Assembly: GCA_019693395.1 (NCBI GenBank)
Contig: JAAMXP010002742.1
Location: forward strand, 6,588-33,916
Reading direction: 5' to 3'
Length of the DNA stretch: 27,329 bases
Source of the DNA: Ettlia oleoabundans
Taxonomy: Eukaryota; Chlorophyta; Chlorophyceae; Chlamydomonadales
Made by a program: the position numbers and the translations under genes. The notes under the pieces are model-generated. The model made no database searches. It was not told the DNA's origin and saw only the letters and a program-made list of their open reading frames with translations. How positions within the stretch are numbered: the first letter of the stretch is position 1; each line of letters starts with the position of its first letter. Shown here in pieces: positions 1 to 9,340 of the stretch.

Positions 1-112
1 CCCCCCCCCCCCCCACCAAGAGAGACCCGTGCCAAGCAACAGTGATACAATGTGGCTGTCTAGCGCCATGCCGCTGCTGCTGCTGTGCACGGTGCAGCAC
101 TTAAAGCCCAGC

Positions 113-3100
113 TTATCGCCGTGCCGCGGCAGCTGCTGCCTGGGGCAGAATGTCCAGTGCCACCTCCCTTAGGTTGGGCATCTCCTCCCGCTCCTCCACC
201 AGTCTGAAGCCGGCTGCTGTGCGGCTGTAGATCTGTAGATTGGGTGGGTGTGTGCATGTGGAGAGTGGGAGTGGCTGGGTGGCGGGGCAACGGGTGTTTG
301 TGTGTGGAAAAGGGCCAGGCTGATGGCCAGTGCGCCGCTTGTGCAAGGCAGTAGCAAACGGTGTCTTAAATCCAAACCAAGTGATGATCAAGTGGTAGTT
401 GAGGCAAGCGTACCGGCTGCGTGAGCATGGCCCTAGAAGGCTGTTAGCTTCGCCATTCCAGGGCAAGCTGTGCAGTCCCAGCACTAAATGCACAGCAGCC
501 TGCCCTCCCATAGCATATCCAAGACCTTCCGCAGCAGCAGCAACACAAAGCGAGCCGCAGTTACAACGAGACGTAGCAGCCTTGGCCCTCCGCAACAGCG
601 ACCAAACAGCGCCCTTCCAGGTGCGTACCTGGAAGGGCCCCGGGTAGCAGCGGAAGATGACGCCGCCAGTGGCGCCCTTGATATTCTGAAGAGGCAGGAC
701 GTGGGCACGTGGGTGGTTGGGTGGGTGGGTGGATGAGCAGGTGGGCAGGTGGTGGGTTGACGGGCAGTGACTGGTAGGCAGGCGGAGGGCGGGGGGGTGC
801 CCTCGATCCAGCAGGAGAGGAAAGGATAACTGGTACTTCAACGCGTGACGTGGAAAGAGGTTTTGCTGGCAAACCCATATACACAGCATGCTCACACGCG
901 CAGACGCACATGCACGGGCACACGCACACGCACCTTGATGTAATAGGCGCTGGTGAACTGGGGGATGAAGGACTTTGCGATCTTGCCGATGGCGGGGTAG
1001 AAAAGCGGCGGGTAGTAGCCTGCCAAGTGGGGAGGGGCAGGCGTAGGGGAACATGAGTAGGGCAAGGGCTGGAGGACTGACAGGGCTGGAGGTGAAGGCA
1101 GACATAGCAGGGTGCGGGTGAGGCGCTGGGAGAGGGTCGGCTGGGCAGCCATTCTTCTGGCAGCCATTCAACTGATTCTTATCCTCTGTGTGCTGCGCTG
1201 CGCTTGCCAGCATAACCGACACAGAAGGTGGGACCTTGATGCTATTGCCAGCAGCGCTGCAGTAAAAACAACTGCAAGCCCCATGCTGTTCCAGTAGAAG
1301 CTCTTCCATGGGGCTTGCAGCAAACCTCCCACGCTGCTTGGCTGCAGTGTATGCCCGGCCACAACTCGGAAAGTTACTTTAGTCATGATGCATATAGAAA
1401 ACCCTGCAGCACCCGCCCGCCAGCCATACAGCCACGCACCAGTGCGGATGCGGTCAATCTCAGCGTTAAACGTCACTATGGGCGGCGTGTTGCCGCCGGC
1501 CCCCGCTGCTGCTGCCAAGCGTTGGTGTATGGCGGCCACCTCCAGCATCTCCTGTGGGTTGAAGTGAGGGTAGCTGCAGCAGCATTGTGGCAAGCAAAGG
1601 CAGGCAGGCAGTGCGCAAGTAGTTGGTGGTGGCGGCGGCGGTTGTGTCTGTGGGACAGCGGACCACTTATACTGCTGGCGCAAGCGCAGCGGCTGGCTCG
1701 GGGCCTGGGTGGCGGCGGCAGGTTGAGGTGGGGAGTAGCCGCGCCATCTAGCACGTGGCTTGCAAGGGGCCAGGAAGGGGCACAGGGCAGATCGGAGCAG
1801 GCGCCAGCAACGACAACACCAGCAGGACGGCCGCTGTTGCCGCCGCTACTGCAAAGCCATCTAGCCTACGCCTTGCAGCACCAGCCAGCTAGCCCAAACT
1901 GTCCTGCTTGACTATATGTGCTGCTTACAACACCTGCCAAACCAGCCAGCAGCTGTGTATCCCCGTACTCACGCCATGTACCTGCCAGCTCAGCTTAACC
2001 TTTACTACTTGACTATAGGTGCTGCTTATAACACCTGCCACCACCCACCAATCGCAGCTATGCATCCCGCTACTCACGCCTTGATGAGCAGCTGCTGGCA
2101 ACCAGGGACAACACTAGGAGGACGGTGGGCGCCGCCACCACCTCTGCTGCGACCGCTGCCCACACCACCAATTCTACTGCATACAGCAAATGCCAGCTCA
2201 ATCTGTTCTACTCCACACAACAGCTGCTCCTACAACCCAGCCGCAACCGTGCACCGTTGTACTCACGCCATGATGAGCAGCTGCTCGCCGCCATCCAGCT
2301 GGTCTGCCGCGTTGACCTTGCCCACAGTGATGCCCATGTCCAGGAACGCATTGGGCTTCATCTGCACAAGGCAGGCAGGCAGGCGTGCACTCACAGACAG
2401 GGCCGCAACCAGCACGCACATCCAACACAAGACACAATCACAATGCAACGATACCATAAATGTCTAAAAGTACCTAAGAACAGTCTCCCACCCACCAGGT
2501 AGCCAAATTTGAACTGTGTTCCTTCAAACACGGGGTCGATGTTCCAACTGCCGGCATTCGGGTCCATGGCCTTGCCCCGCAGCGCCACACGCAGCTCCTA
2601 CATGGGCAGCACAGCACACCATAGCATATCAGAGGGAGGATAGCAGAGCATACCATATCCTGGCATGGCATGGCAAGGCCATAAGTGTCGTTTTGCAATC
2701 TAGCAAGGAACAAACAAGCATACGCAATAAAACGCAATTGACACATGCTGCTCAGCGAGAAAGCGGTGGTTCGCCAGGGACAGCGCCAGAGAGCATCTTT
2801 CTGCCATGACTACTGGCACAGCAGCTTATCTGGAATCGCCTGCCTCATAGGAATGCCTAGCCCAACCCCAGAATCACCTTTGGGTCTGGGAAGAAGATGC
2901 GTGTGGTGGCTGCCTGCTCCCTCCAGGCGCGCACAAACTGCCGCAGGTACTGCAAGGAGTAAGTCATCTCGTTGGCACCTGCGTTGAGGGTTCCGTGATA
3001 TATCTAATATACTGATATATAATGGGATGCGCTATATCAACAGGCTCATCCGCAAGTTGATGGGCCAGTTCAAAACTCAAACACGGCGTTGATGCAGATT

Positions 3101-3742
3101 TGCCCGCTGCCTCGCAAACTGCCTGCCCCACCGCCACCTCAACGTCCTCAGGCACCTGGCACAATACGTAGTTGTATCTTGCAGCAAGCCGGCAACAGAC
3201 GCATCCATCCCAGAGGCAGGATGGCTGGCTGGCTCACCCTCGCCATCACCAGCCACCGCCGACAGGGAGGTTGTGGGGAACTCCACTTCTATCAACCGCG
3301 CGCCGTCATTGATCGCCGCCTGCACTGCGCCCTGTGCCTGCCGCACTGCCTGGTTGAAGTCTTCCGGGAAGGGCTGCAGCAGTGGGAGGCAACAAAGGGC
3401 AGGGAGGGAAGCAAGCATCTGGGCAGGGTTGTCGGGTGGGTGAGCAGCAGCAGGGTGATGTGCTGCAGCTACGAGGGTCTACAGCACGCTGTTTGAGTGA
3501 TCAACGGATTGGTCATGCATGTCAATGCAAACATTTCTCTGCCATCACGCGCCTACCGTGGCCTGCTGCGCCTGGCCCGCTTGGCAAGCAATGCGGTGGC
3601 GTGCCGCTGGTCGCCGTTGCCGCCACAACTGTGGCGCTGCTGCCGCTGCGAGCTGCTGCTGCCTCTGCTGCCGTCGGCGATCCCGCAGGGGCTGCGCTGC
3701 TGCATGCTGATGCAAAGCTGCGCAGGCCGCTTGTGCTGCCAT
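113..3742 (-). CDS. DUF1995-domain protein (LPA3-like family), probably plastid-targeted, nine exons
   Basis: Exons, in transcript order: 3557-3742, 3238-3373, 2878-2978, 2496-2597, 2267-2361, 1440-1573, 934-1019, 568-685 and 113-224. All have GT-AG borders and phases agree except inside the eighth. The first exon encodes an Ala/Gln/Arg-rich, acid-poor leader of 62 residues, which looks like a chloroplast transit peptide. The mature part follows the DUF1995 pattern: FNQAVRQAQGAVQAAI, then IEVEFPTTSL, RIFFPDPK, VFEGTQFKFGYL, the HFNPQ motif, AEIDRIRTGYYPPLFYP, an RCYPGPF block and a final FRLVEEREEMPNLREV block. Full length is about 356 residues. Members such as Arabidopsis LPA3 act in photosystem II assembly, but the family is broad, so the exact role here is open. 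The start is the first ATG of the leader. The frame breaks at a perfect hairpin in exon 8 (611-638), and the end of that exon uses a weak donor, so the last two exons are less certain. Confidence 0.85.
611..638. repeat. Perfect inverted repeat (hairpin) across a frame break in the DUF1995 gene
   Basis: Two 11-bp arms, GCCCTTCCAGG at 611-621 and its exact reverse complement at 628-638, flank a 6-base loop. The hairpin lies inside the eighth DUF1995 exon. On the minus strand it holds a potential 5' splice site (CAG|GTACGC, G at 628), and just beyond it the DUF1995-like reading continues in another frame. Confidence 0.9.
1909..2290. repeat. Diverged tandem duplication of about 100 bp inside a DUF1995 intron, copying the end of an exon
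   Basis: The block starting TGACTATATGTGCTGCTTA at 1909 recurs at 2010 with few changes, and TACTCACGCC follows in both copies (1966 and 2071). The same TACTCACGCC occurs at 2260, where it is the real minus-strand exon end plus donor (GC|GTGAGTA). The copy at 2071 also matches about 20 bases of the exon. The intron (1574-2266) therefore carries two extra copies of the 5' splice site region. Confidence 0.75.
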
Positions 3743-4480
3743 GCTGTGCGCGGATACGCTGGCAAGATAGGGCTCGTAGGGAGGGTTTACCGCGACTGAA
3801 CCGGCTCTCTTTAAGGTTGTAGTGCGATCATCAGTGTCCAGTTCGCCATTAGCGGAGAGGGGGCATCTGTCGGGGAGGGTCTGAGCTGGCGGGCGGGAGC
3901 TCCACCCGGCAAGGGCTGGTCCGGACCCGTTGATAATTGCTTCCGGGGACCTCAATGATCTTTGGTAATCCTCATCAAATCCTCATCCGAGCATTTGTCG
4001 GAGCTCCATGGCCACAGCAGTACACAGGTGCCCACCTGTTGCAACAGTGCACGGCGCAGCCCCACATCAGCACAACAGACGACGGGTGCACCTTTTGCGT
4101 TAGGCTGAGGGCTCCACTTTCTTCGTTGTAGCCATCCACAGGCGTAAATCCCCACTACGACATGGACCTTTGGGGTACTACCCCTAGTAGCGGCAGCGTC
4201 TGCGGCAGGGGTTGGGCTTGCTGGTCCCTCTCCCCCGGGCTGCTGCCGCAACTATCACTTAAGAAAAACCTTGAACTGACCTCATGTTACGCCGAAATTC
4301 GCCTTTCACATGTTCACATGACTCCGGAGCGCGTTGCCTCGACCAAAGCACAGCACGGCACTCCCAAGACGAAGCGCGTTTCACCGTTCTCGACAAATTA
4401 TGCACCTCGCGCCAGGCCGTCCAACACAATTCAGTCCCAATTCACCCAGCTCCGTAACTTTTCACAGCAGTCCGACAAGA
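3743..4480. other. Divergent intergenic region between the DUF1995 gene and the small plus-strand gene
   Basis: About 740 bases separate the two start codons, which face away from each other, so both promoters and 5' UTRs must lie here. I see no TATA box, known element or convincing extra exon. An ATG at 4400, in frame with the downstream gene, would add 27 Ser/Pro-rich residues. Confidence 0.6.
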
Positions 4481-5435
4481 ATGTCACCGCAGATCCCCGA
4501 GGCGGCCCCCGCCATCAACTTCTCGCTGCCGACACAGACAGGTGAGGGGTGGACAAGCGCTGGCAGGGTTATGAAGAACCCCGCAGGCATTTGTGCAGCG
4601 GGCAAGTCCCTACGCCGCCATCCACACCGCCAATCCGCCCCCATTTCCTCCCTGCCACAGCCGCGAAACAACTGCGGGAGATTATGACAGGCGGCAAGAA
4701 AGCCGCTCAGAGCCCCAAGAACTTGGAGCAGTGGTCTATCGGCACGCTGGCCCCCGCCCCTTCATTGGCCACCCCCACTGCCGTCAAGGCAATGCCGCTG
4801 CTGGGCGTGCTGCCGCTGCTGACGCCCGCATCTGAACCCACGGTAAGCTGGCCCACCTGACTTGTGATATAGCACGTCTCATGCGTCTTCCGGGAACCCA
4901 AGCATTGAGCCAGGATCAAGGCCGTCCAGCGCAGGCTTGTCCTTGCGCTGGAACCAACCGCCAACCAGCCCTTTTGACCACCCCCACCCGGCCTCCCACC
5001 CCCCCATGCCGCAGGTGGATGAGGCCAAGGCCGCGTGCATCCTGCCTGCATTCAGCCTGGAGCTCACACTGGACCTGGAGCTGAGCCCTGAAGAGGTGCG
5101 CTGGTACACGTTAGACACATAATATCCTAAAAGACAGCACACAATGTCTTGAACTTGGCAGAGCCTGTGTGAAAAAACACACCATTTCAAGCAACAATCA
5201 GCTGCAGCCCTGCCGCGCGCCAGTTGACTTACCATCAATGCATGGCTGGGTTTTTTTCCTCTTTTCCTTGCAGGCGCAGAGCCTGGTGCAGCCGTTTATG
5301 GAGCCTCCTATCCCCACCAAGAACAACAACCCCGCCAAGCGTCTGCTGGGGCGGCTCACAGCTGCTGTGCAGCGCATGGGCAGCAAGCTCAGCCGCATGA
5401 CCGCCTGCTTTGCTGCGCCACGTACCGTGCAGTAG
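4481..5435 (+). CDS. Unrecognised 161-residue protein, four exons
   Basis: Exons 4481-4541, 4661-4842, 5015-5095 and 5274-5435. All three introns have GT-AG ends and matching phases (1, 0, 0), and the codons total exactly 162 with the TAG stop, so the model is well supported although the protein is not recognised. It begins MSPQIPEAAPAINFSLP. A short amphipathic stretch (AAKQLREIMTGGKKAA) follows, then a hydrophobic Leu/Pro region, an acidic LELTLDLELSPEE segment, and a basic C-terminal part containing KRLLGRLTAAVQRMGSKL that could form an amphipathic helix. There is no clear membrane span. An in-frame ATG at 4400 would add 27 residues (Ser, Pro, Arg), possibly a targeting peptide. The gene is divergent from the DUF1995 gene and convergent with ELP4. 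No function can be given. Confidence 0.75.
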
Positions 5436-5637
5436 ATGGGCACGCCAGACTTATATAGGCAGGAAACAAAGGCTCAAATATTCCTGATACGGCTGCCGCA
5501 GAGGCAGCAAGAGCAGCCACATGGGCCCCATCGAGCACCCCGCATTGAACCACAGATAGCGCTGGTAAATAAACCATGCGACACGAGATTTATTGTACCT
5601 CTGAACCAACGGATGATATGCTGAAACGCCAACTGCA

Positions 5638-5642
5638 TGTAA
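5638..5642 (+). terminator. TGTAA poly(A) signal for the small plus-strand gene
   Basis: A TGTAA pentamer, the typical chlorophyte polyadenylation signal, lies 203 bases after the TAG stop at 5433-5435. Confidence 0.5.
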
Positions 5643-5774
5643 GGGAGCAACTCAGAGTCAGGGGCTGCCACATGCACGGATGAGAGATGCCAGAGGTTAC
5701 TAGTGGTTTTCACGATGCTCGTGGGACAGCAGCGCTCTTGGCTCCTCCTCCTGTTGCTGGTAAAACTGCTCGCA

Positions 5775-5779
5775 TTACA
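5775..5779 (-). terminator. TGTAA poly(A) signal for ELP4
   Basis: TTACA on plus reads TGTAA on minus, about 50 bases past the ELP4 stop. The signal at 5638 for the opposing gene lies about 135 bases away, which fits two convergent 3' ends sharing the 5436-5829 spacer. I see no gene in that spacer. Confidence 0.5.
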
Positions 5780-5829
5780 TGCCAATCACTGTCTTAAGCA
5801 TGTGAAGCAGGGCTTGTGAGCAGAACAGC

Positions 5830-8017
5830 CTAAAAATCCACGGCTTTGTCGGCCTTTGCCGGGCCGCCACACAGCACAGCCGCCACGCTCTTGCCGGCGC
5901 CGCTCGCTGCCTCCGCGTCTGCCAGCTCAGCCTCTGGGTCGATCTCGACAGGCGTGATGGCCAGGCGCCGCCGCTTGTGGCGCACCAGGTGCAGAGCCAC
6001 CTCTGGTAGTTGCGGTACAGCAGCACCCAGAGAAGGCAGCTTTCGCAGGTGGAGGAGGCCAGCCACACTGGAGGGGTCGGGCACCAGCCTGGCAAGGGTG
6101 ATGATGATGTGGGGGGCAGGGTGAGGTGGGGGAAGTAGCGAGCAGGGCATGCATCTAACGTAAAGGCACAAGCACAGAGGAAATTGCAAGGTGCCACGTG
6201 GTTGTCATTTTACAACACTGCTGAATGCAAGCACCTCAACCCTGACTCACGTTATTGAGTTTAAGTCTGATTAACCACTCAGCCCCCTCACCTGGCAATT
6301 TCGGAATCGTCGACGACGCATTCCAGCGCCACCACGCCGTCTGCCAGGTGCTGCATGCGTGCAACATCAGCCTCTGCGAACAGAGCCGCTGGCACACTAA
6401 CCACAGCTGCACAGCGCCGGTCCCTGACCATTCCCTTGAGCTGCAGCAGGGCACGCACCACAGCAGCGCCGCTGGCCTGAGGCTGCTGCTCCTGCTCCTG
6501 CAGACTGCTGCTGCCTGCGCCGCCGATGCCGCTGCTGTTGCTGTTGCTATGGCTGCTGCGGTGGCTTGTGAGTGGGTCACCTAGGTTCCACCCTGCTGAA
6601 CCCAAGGACAGCACCGCCAGCCGTCCAACGTGCTGTGGTCCACGTGGGGGGAGAGCTGCCGCTGCGGGAAGCGCGCGTGCCAGCTGGGCAGCCGTGCTGG
6701 CAGGTGTCGCCGCCTGGCTAGTGCTGGTAACTCCAGCGGGCTGCGGGGGTGCAAGAGACTGCACAAAGGCTGCTGCAGCAGACAGCAGCCGTTGCGTGCC
6801 GCCAGCCGGACTTCCGCTGCTGCTGCCATTGGCAATGCTGCTGCTGCTTCTGCTGCAATCCACCAGTTCGGCTCTGCAGTGCTGCAGTGCCTCCTCGCCT
6901 CCCGACTTCAGCAAGTCAAAGCGGTGGCACCAGTCCTTCAACCCAGCAGGCTTCCTAGGGGCGGCACCGCTGGTTGCTGCGGAGCCAGAAGCTGCTGCCG
7001 AGGCGCCGCCTCTACTGCTGCTGGTGGTGGTGCTGCCGCTGGTGGCGAGGGACCCTATGCTGCCGCCTGTGCCCAGAGCAGGTCTGCCAGGCTGGCCGGC
7101 TTTGATGTACCGCCTGTACTGCCAAGCGATACGCAGTTTGAACTCCTCCCGTTCCTTGCCACCCTCATCCTCATCCTGCTGGGCAGCAGGGCACCAAAGC
7201 AGTAAGCGACAGCAGACGGCGCACCGTTTGAAAGCAGCACAGGAAGGACTAACAAACATTGCTCACGACACAAGGTAGACAGCGCCGACGTCTGAAAAAG
7301 CAGCTCTTTAGTGCCGTGCTAGAAACGCCAAGACACGATTGCGACGGGGTGGGAATGCGGGCACATCAAGGACAGCAGCAGCGGCAACCCCCTTCATCCG
7401 CAAATGCCCACCTTTTCTGCGGCCTTGCCCTTGAGCTGCGCCGGCAGGAACTTTGGCAGCCCACCCGCCGGTGGTGGTGCCGCTGCTAGCAGGAGGGTCT
7501 GCAGGTGATGCAGGATTGAGACAGGTGACTGAAGAGCCATGTACGGGTGTGTTCCTTGTGGTGGTAACATCAACCCACCAAGACCGTAGCACCCACCAAG
7601 AGCGCTCCACCCCAACAGCTCCCCAATTGTAAGCACCCACCTGGCCGCATGCAGCACCCTCTGCTACAAAGTAGCGCAGCAGGGTGGTGTGGTGGCTGGA
7701 CCAGCCGTCTTCCAGCAGCAGCAGCAAGCTGCCCAGCGGCAAGCCGCCACCCAGCAGGCGGTCAAGGTCGGGGTGGCCGCTGGACAGCAGCGTCTGCCCA
7801 TGCAGGCCTGGACGCGTGCCGGGATCTGTGCACGGAGTTGGGAGGCAGATGAAAGTGTGCATTGTGTGCAGGAGCGTCTGTGCAGAGCGTCCATGCCGGC
7901 ATGGGAGCAAAGAAACGGCGGTGCGACGAATCTTGGTCTAAGACACATTAAAAGCAGCCTCACTGACGCACCTGCAGCCGGCGCCACGCCCTTGCGCACG
8001 AAGCTGCCCTGGCGCAT
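5830..8017 (-). CDS. ELP4: Elongator complex protein 4 (PAXNEB family)
   Basis: Exons 7972-8017, 7641-7825, 7412-7498, 6292-7178 and 5830-6088. Every border is GT/AG and all phases fit, giving 487 residues. ELP4 belongs to the Elp4-Elp5-Elp6 ring, which has a RecA-like fold, and supports Elongator modification of wobble uridines in tRNA. Family landmarks appear in order: MRQGSFVRKGV, GTRPGLHGQTLLSSG, LDRLLGGGLPLGSLLLLLED, LLRYFVAEGA, LRIAWQYRRY (about residue 120-130), WCHRFDLLK (about 189), GRLAVLSLGSAGW (about 291), the VVSVPA strand (about 365), LADGVVALE and LLHLRKLPSL in the last exon. It is longer than typical ELP4 because exon 4 carries Ala/Ser/Gly-rich insertions at roughly 135-184, 216-286 and 307-343, between conserved blocks. 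The start is the only ATG before the conserved N-terminal block. Confidence 0.95.
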
Positions 8018-9340
8018 CTCTGGTTTTCGCGTGCTCCTGCTTTGGGGACTGTCGCCTCGCTACACGAGCATTGCAACAGACACTAACACGAATGTTATAG
8101 TACAGACTGGACTTGCGTGCTGAGACATGTAATTGTCCACCTACCGCCTCCCCCGCTACCTGTGCGCCATTTTGGCTGCTGATGCCAACACTCTTTCAGT
8201 AAGGTGCCTAGTGAAACGTGTGACATTGTACCTCCTTACAATATAGTATCTCATTACACTGTGACTCGTTGCCTGAGCAGGGTTCAAAGCTATCATGGTA
8301 TCGAAGTGTGACGGGAAGCAGTGCAGGCACCAGGCGTGTATATCGCGTTTAGGACTGGGGTGCGGGCAGCTTGCCCACCTAACATGTACAGAAAGAATCA
8401 AATTGAATCGGGGATGGAAAAAAGTACATGTGAGGCCATATTCTAGGAGCAACAGTTCATTTCCAGCTCCTCTCTGTGCATGCACGGCAGAGACGCAGAC
8501 GCGAGGAGAGGGAAGGGTCAAGGGTTGGGGTACAGCGCTGGCAATCGCTCATGGGGCGGCAGGGGCAAGTACATTGGCAGGGACAGGGCTCGCGACACAG
8601 GGTGAGGGAGGGATGGAACACTTGGCTGACGCTGGGTGTAGTGCGAGAGAAGAGAACACGTGAGACATTGAGATGTGAGAATGGACTTGGTGGATAATTG
8701 TGAGGACACTCTTGTATTCTCAAAGCGGCTCAGCACATCTTGAGTATGGGAGGGGTCTCACGCGGTCAGCAACAGGCAAAGGGAGAGATGCGCACAGCAA
8801 AAAACAGAAGGCCACAGGTGGGTAGTGGCGATAGGAAATCGGTTATATACGGCGGGATGATGGAAGGGGCTTGACCGTCTGGAAAGGCACTTTATCTTAG
8901 TAATGGATCAGCTCTGGGGTGACTGTCTGCAGTCGCTGACTGTGCAACTGCAGGGTGTGCCGCCCACCCAAGACTGAACTGTAAACGGAGTAAAAAATAT
9001 GCAACAAGCATGCGCTCCCCAGAAAAGCGGGAGCCTTAATCGATCGGCGAAGAATGGGTAGATTGCGAAAAAACCTTGGGCATGCAGCGCGTGCACGCGC
9101 TTCCAAGCCCAGGGCGTGTTAAACTGGCGTGTCGACAGCGTGCTAGACGGTGCCACTCAGGGCAGGACTTTGCTTTGGGTGCCACGGTGTACCTGCAACC
9201 CGATGCGACATATATTTGCATACACCATGCAACCGAGTTTGGCGCATGGCTTTGGCAAGGGTCCATTTTGGGCGTGCGGCACTATGTACCCAACCCAGCA
9301 ACAGCGCGCTGCCGAAGAGGCAGGACTAGCCACTGCGTGC
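8018..9340. other. Gene-poor stretch: ELP4 upstream region and probable 3' UTR of the transporter gene
   Basis: Nothing here reads as a convincing exon; open frames are short and lack splice-compatible neighbours. Minus-strand TGTAA boxes occur at 8236-8240 and 8254-8258, about 1.1 kb after the transporter stop. Either that 3' UTR is long, as is common in green algae, or another signal is used. The ELP4 promoter should lie just above 8017. Confidence 0.5.

Noticed and set aside
6526..7278. Plus-strand open frame of 250 codons
   Set aside because: It lies antisense to the conserved ELP4 exon 4 and is Leu/Ala-rich only because that exon is made of GCT, AGC and CAG repeats.
8200..8300. GGTTCAAA, resembling a tRNA T-loop
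   Set aside because: No matching acceptor stem, D-arm or anticodon stem could be formed around it.
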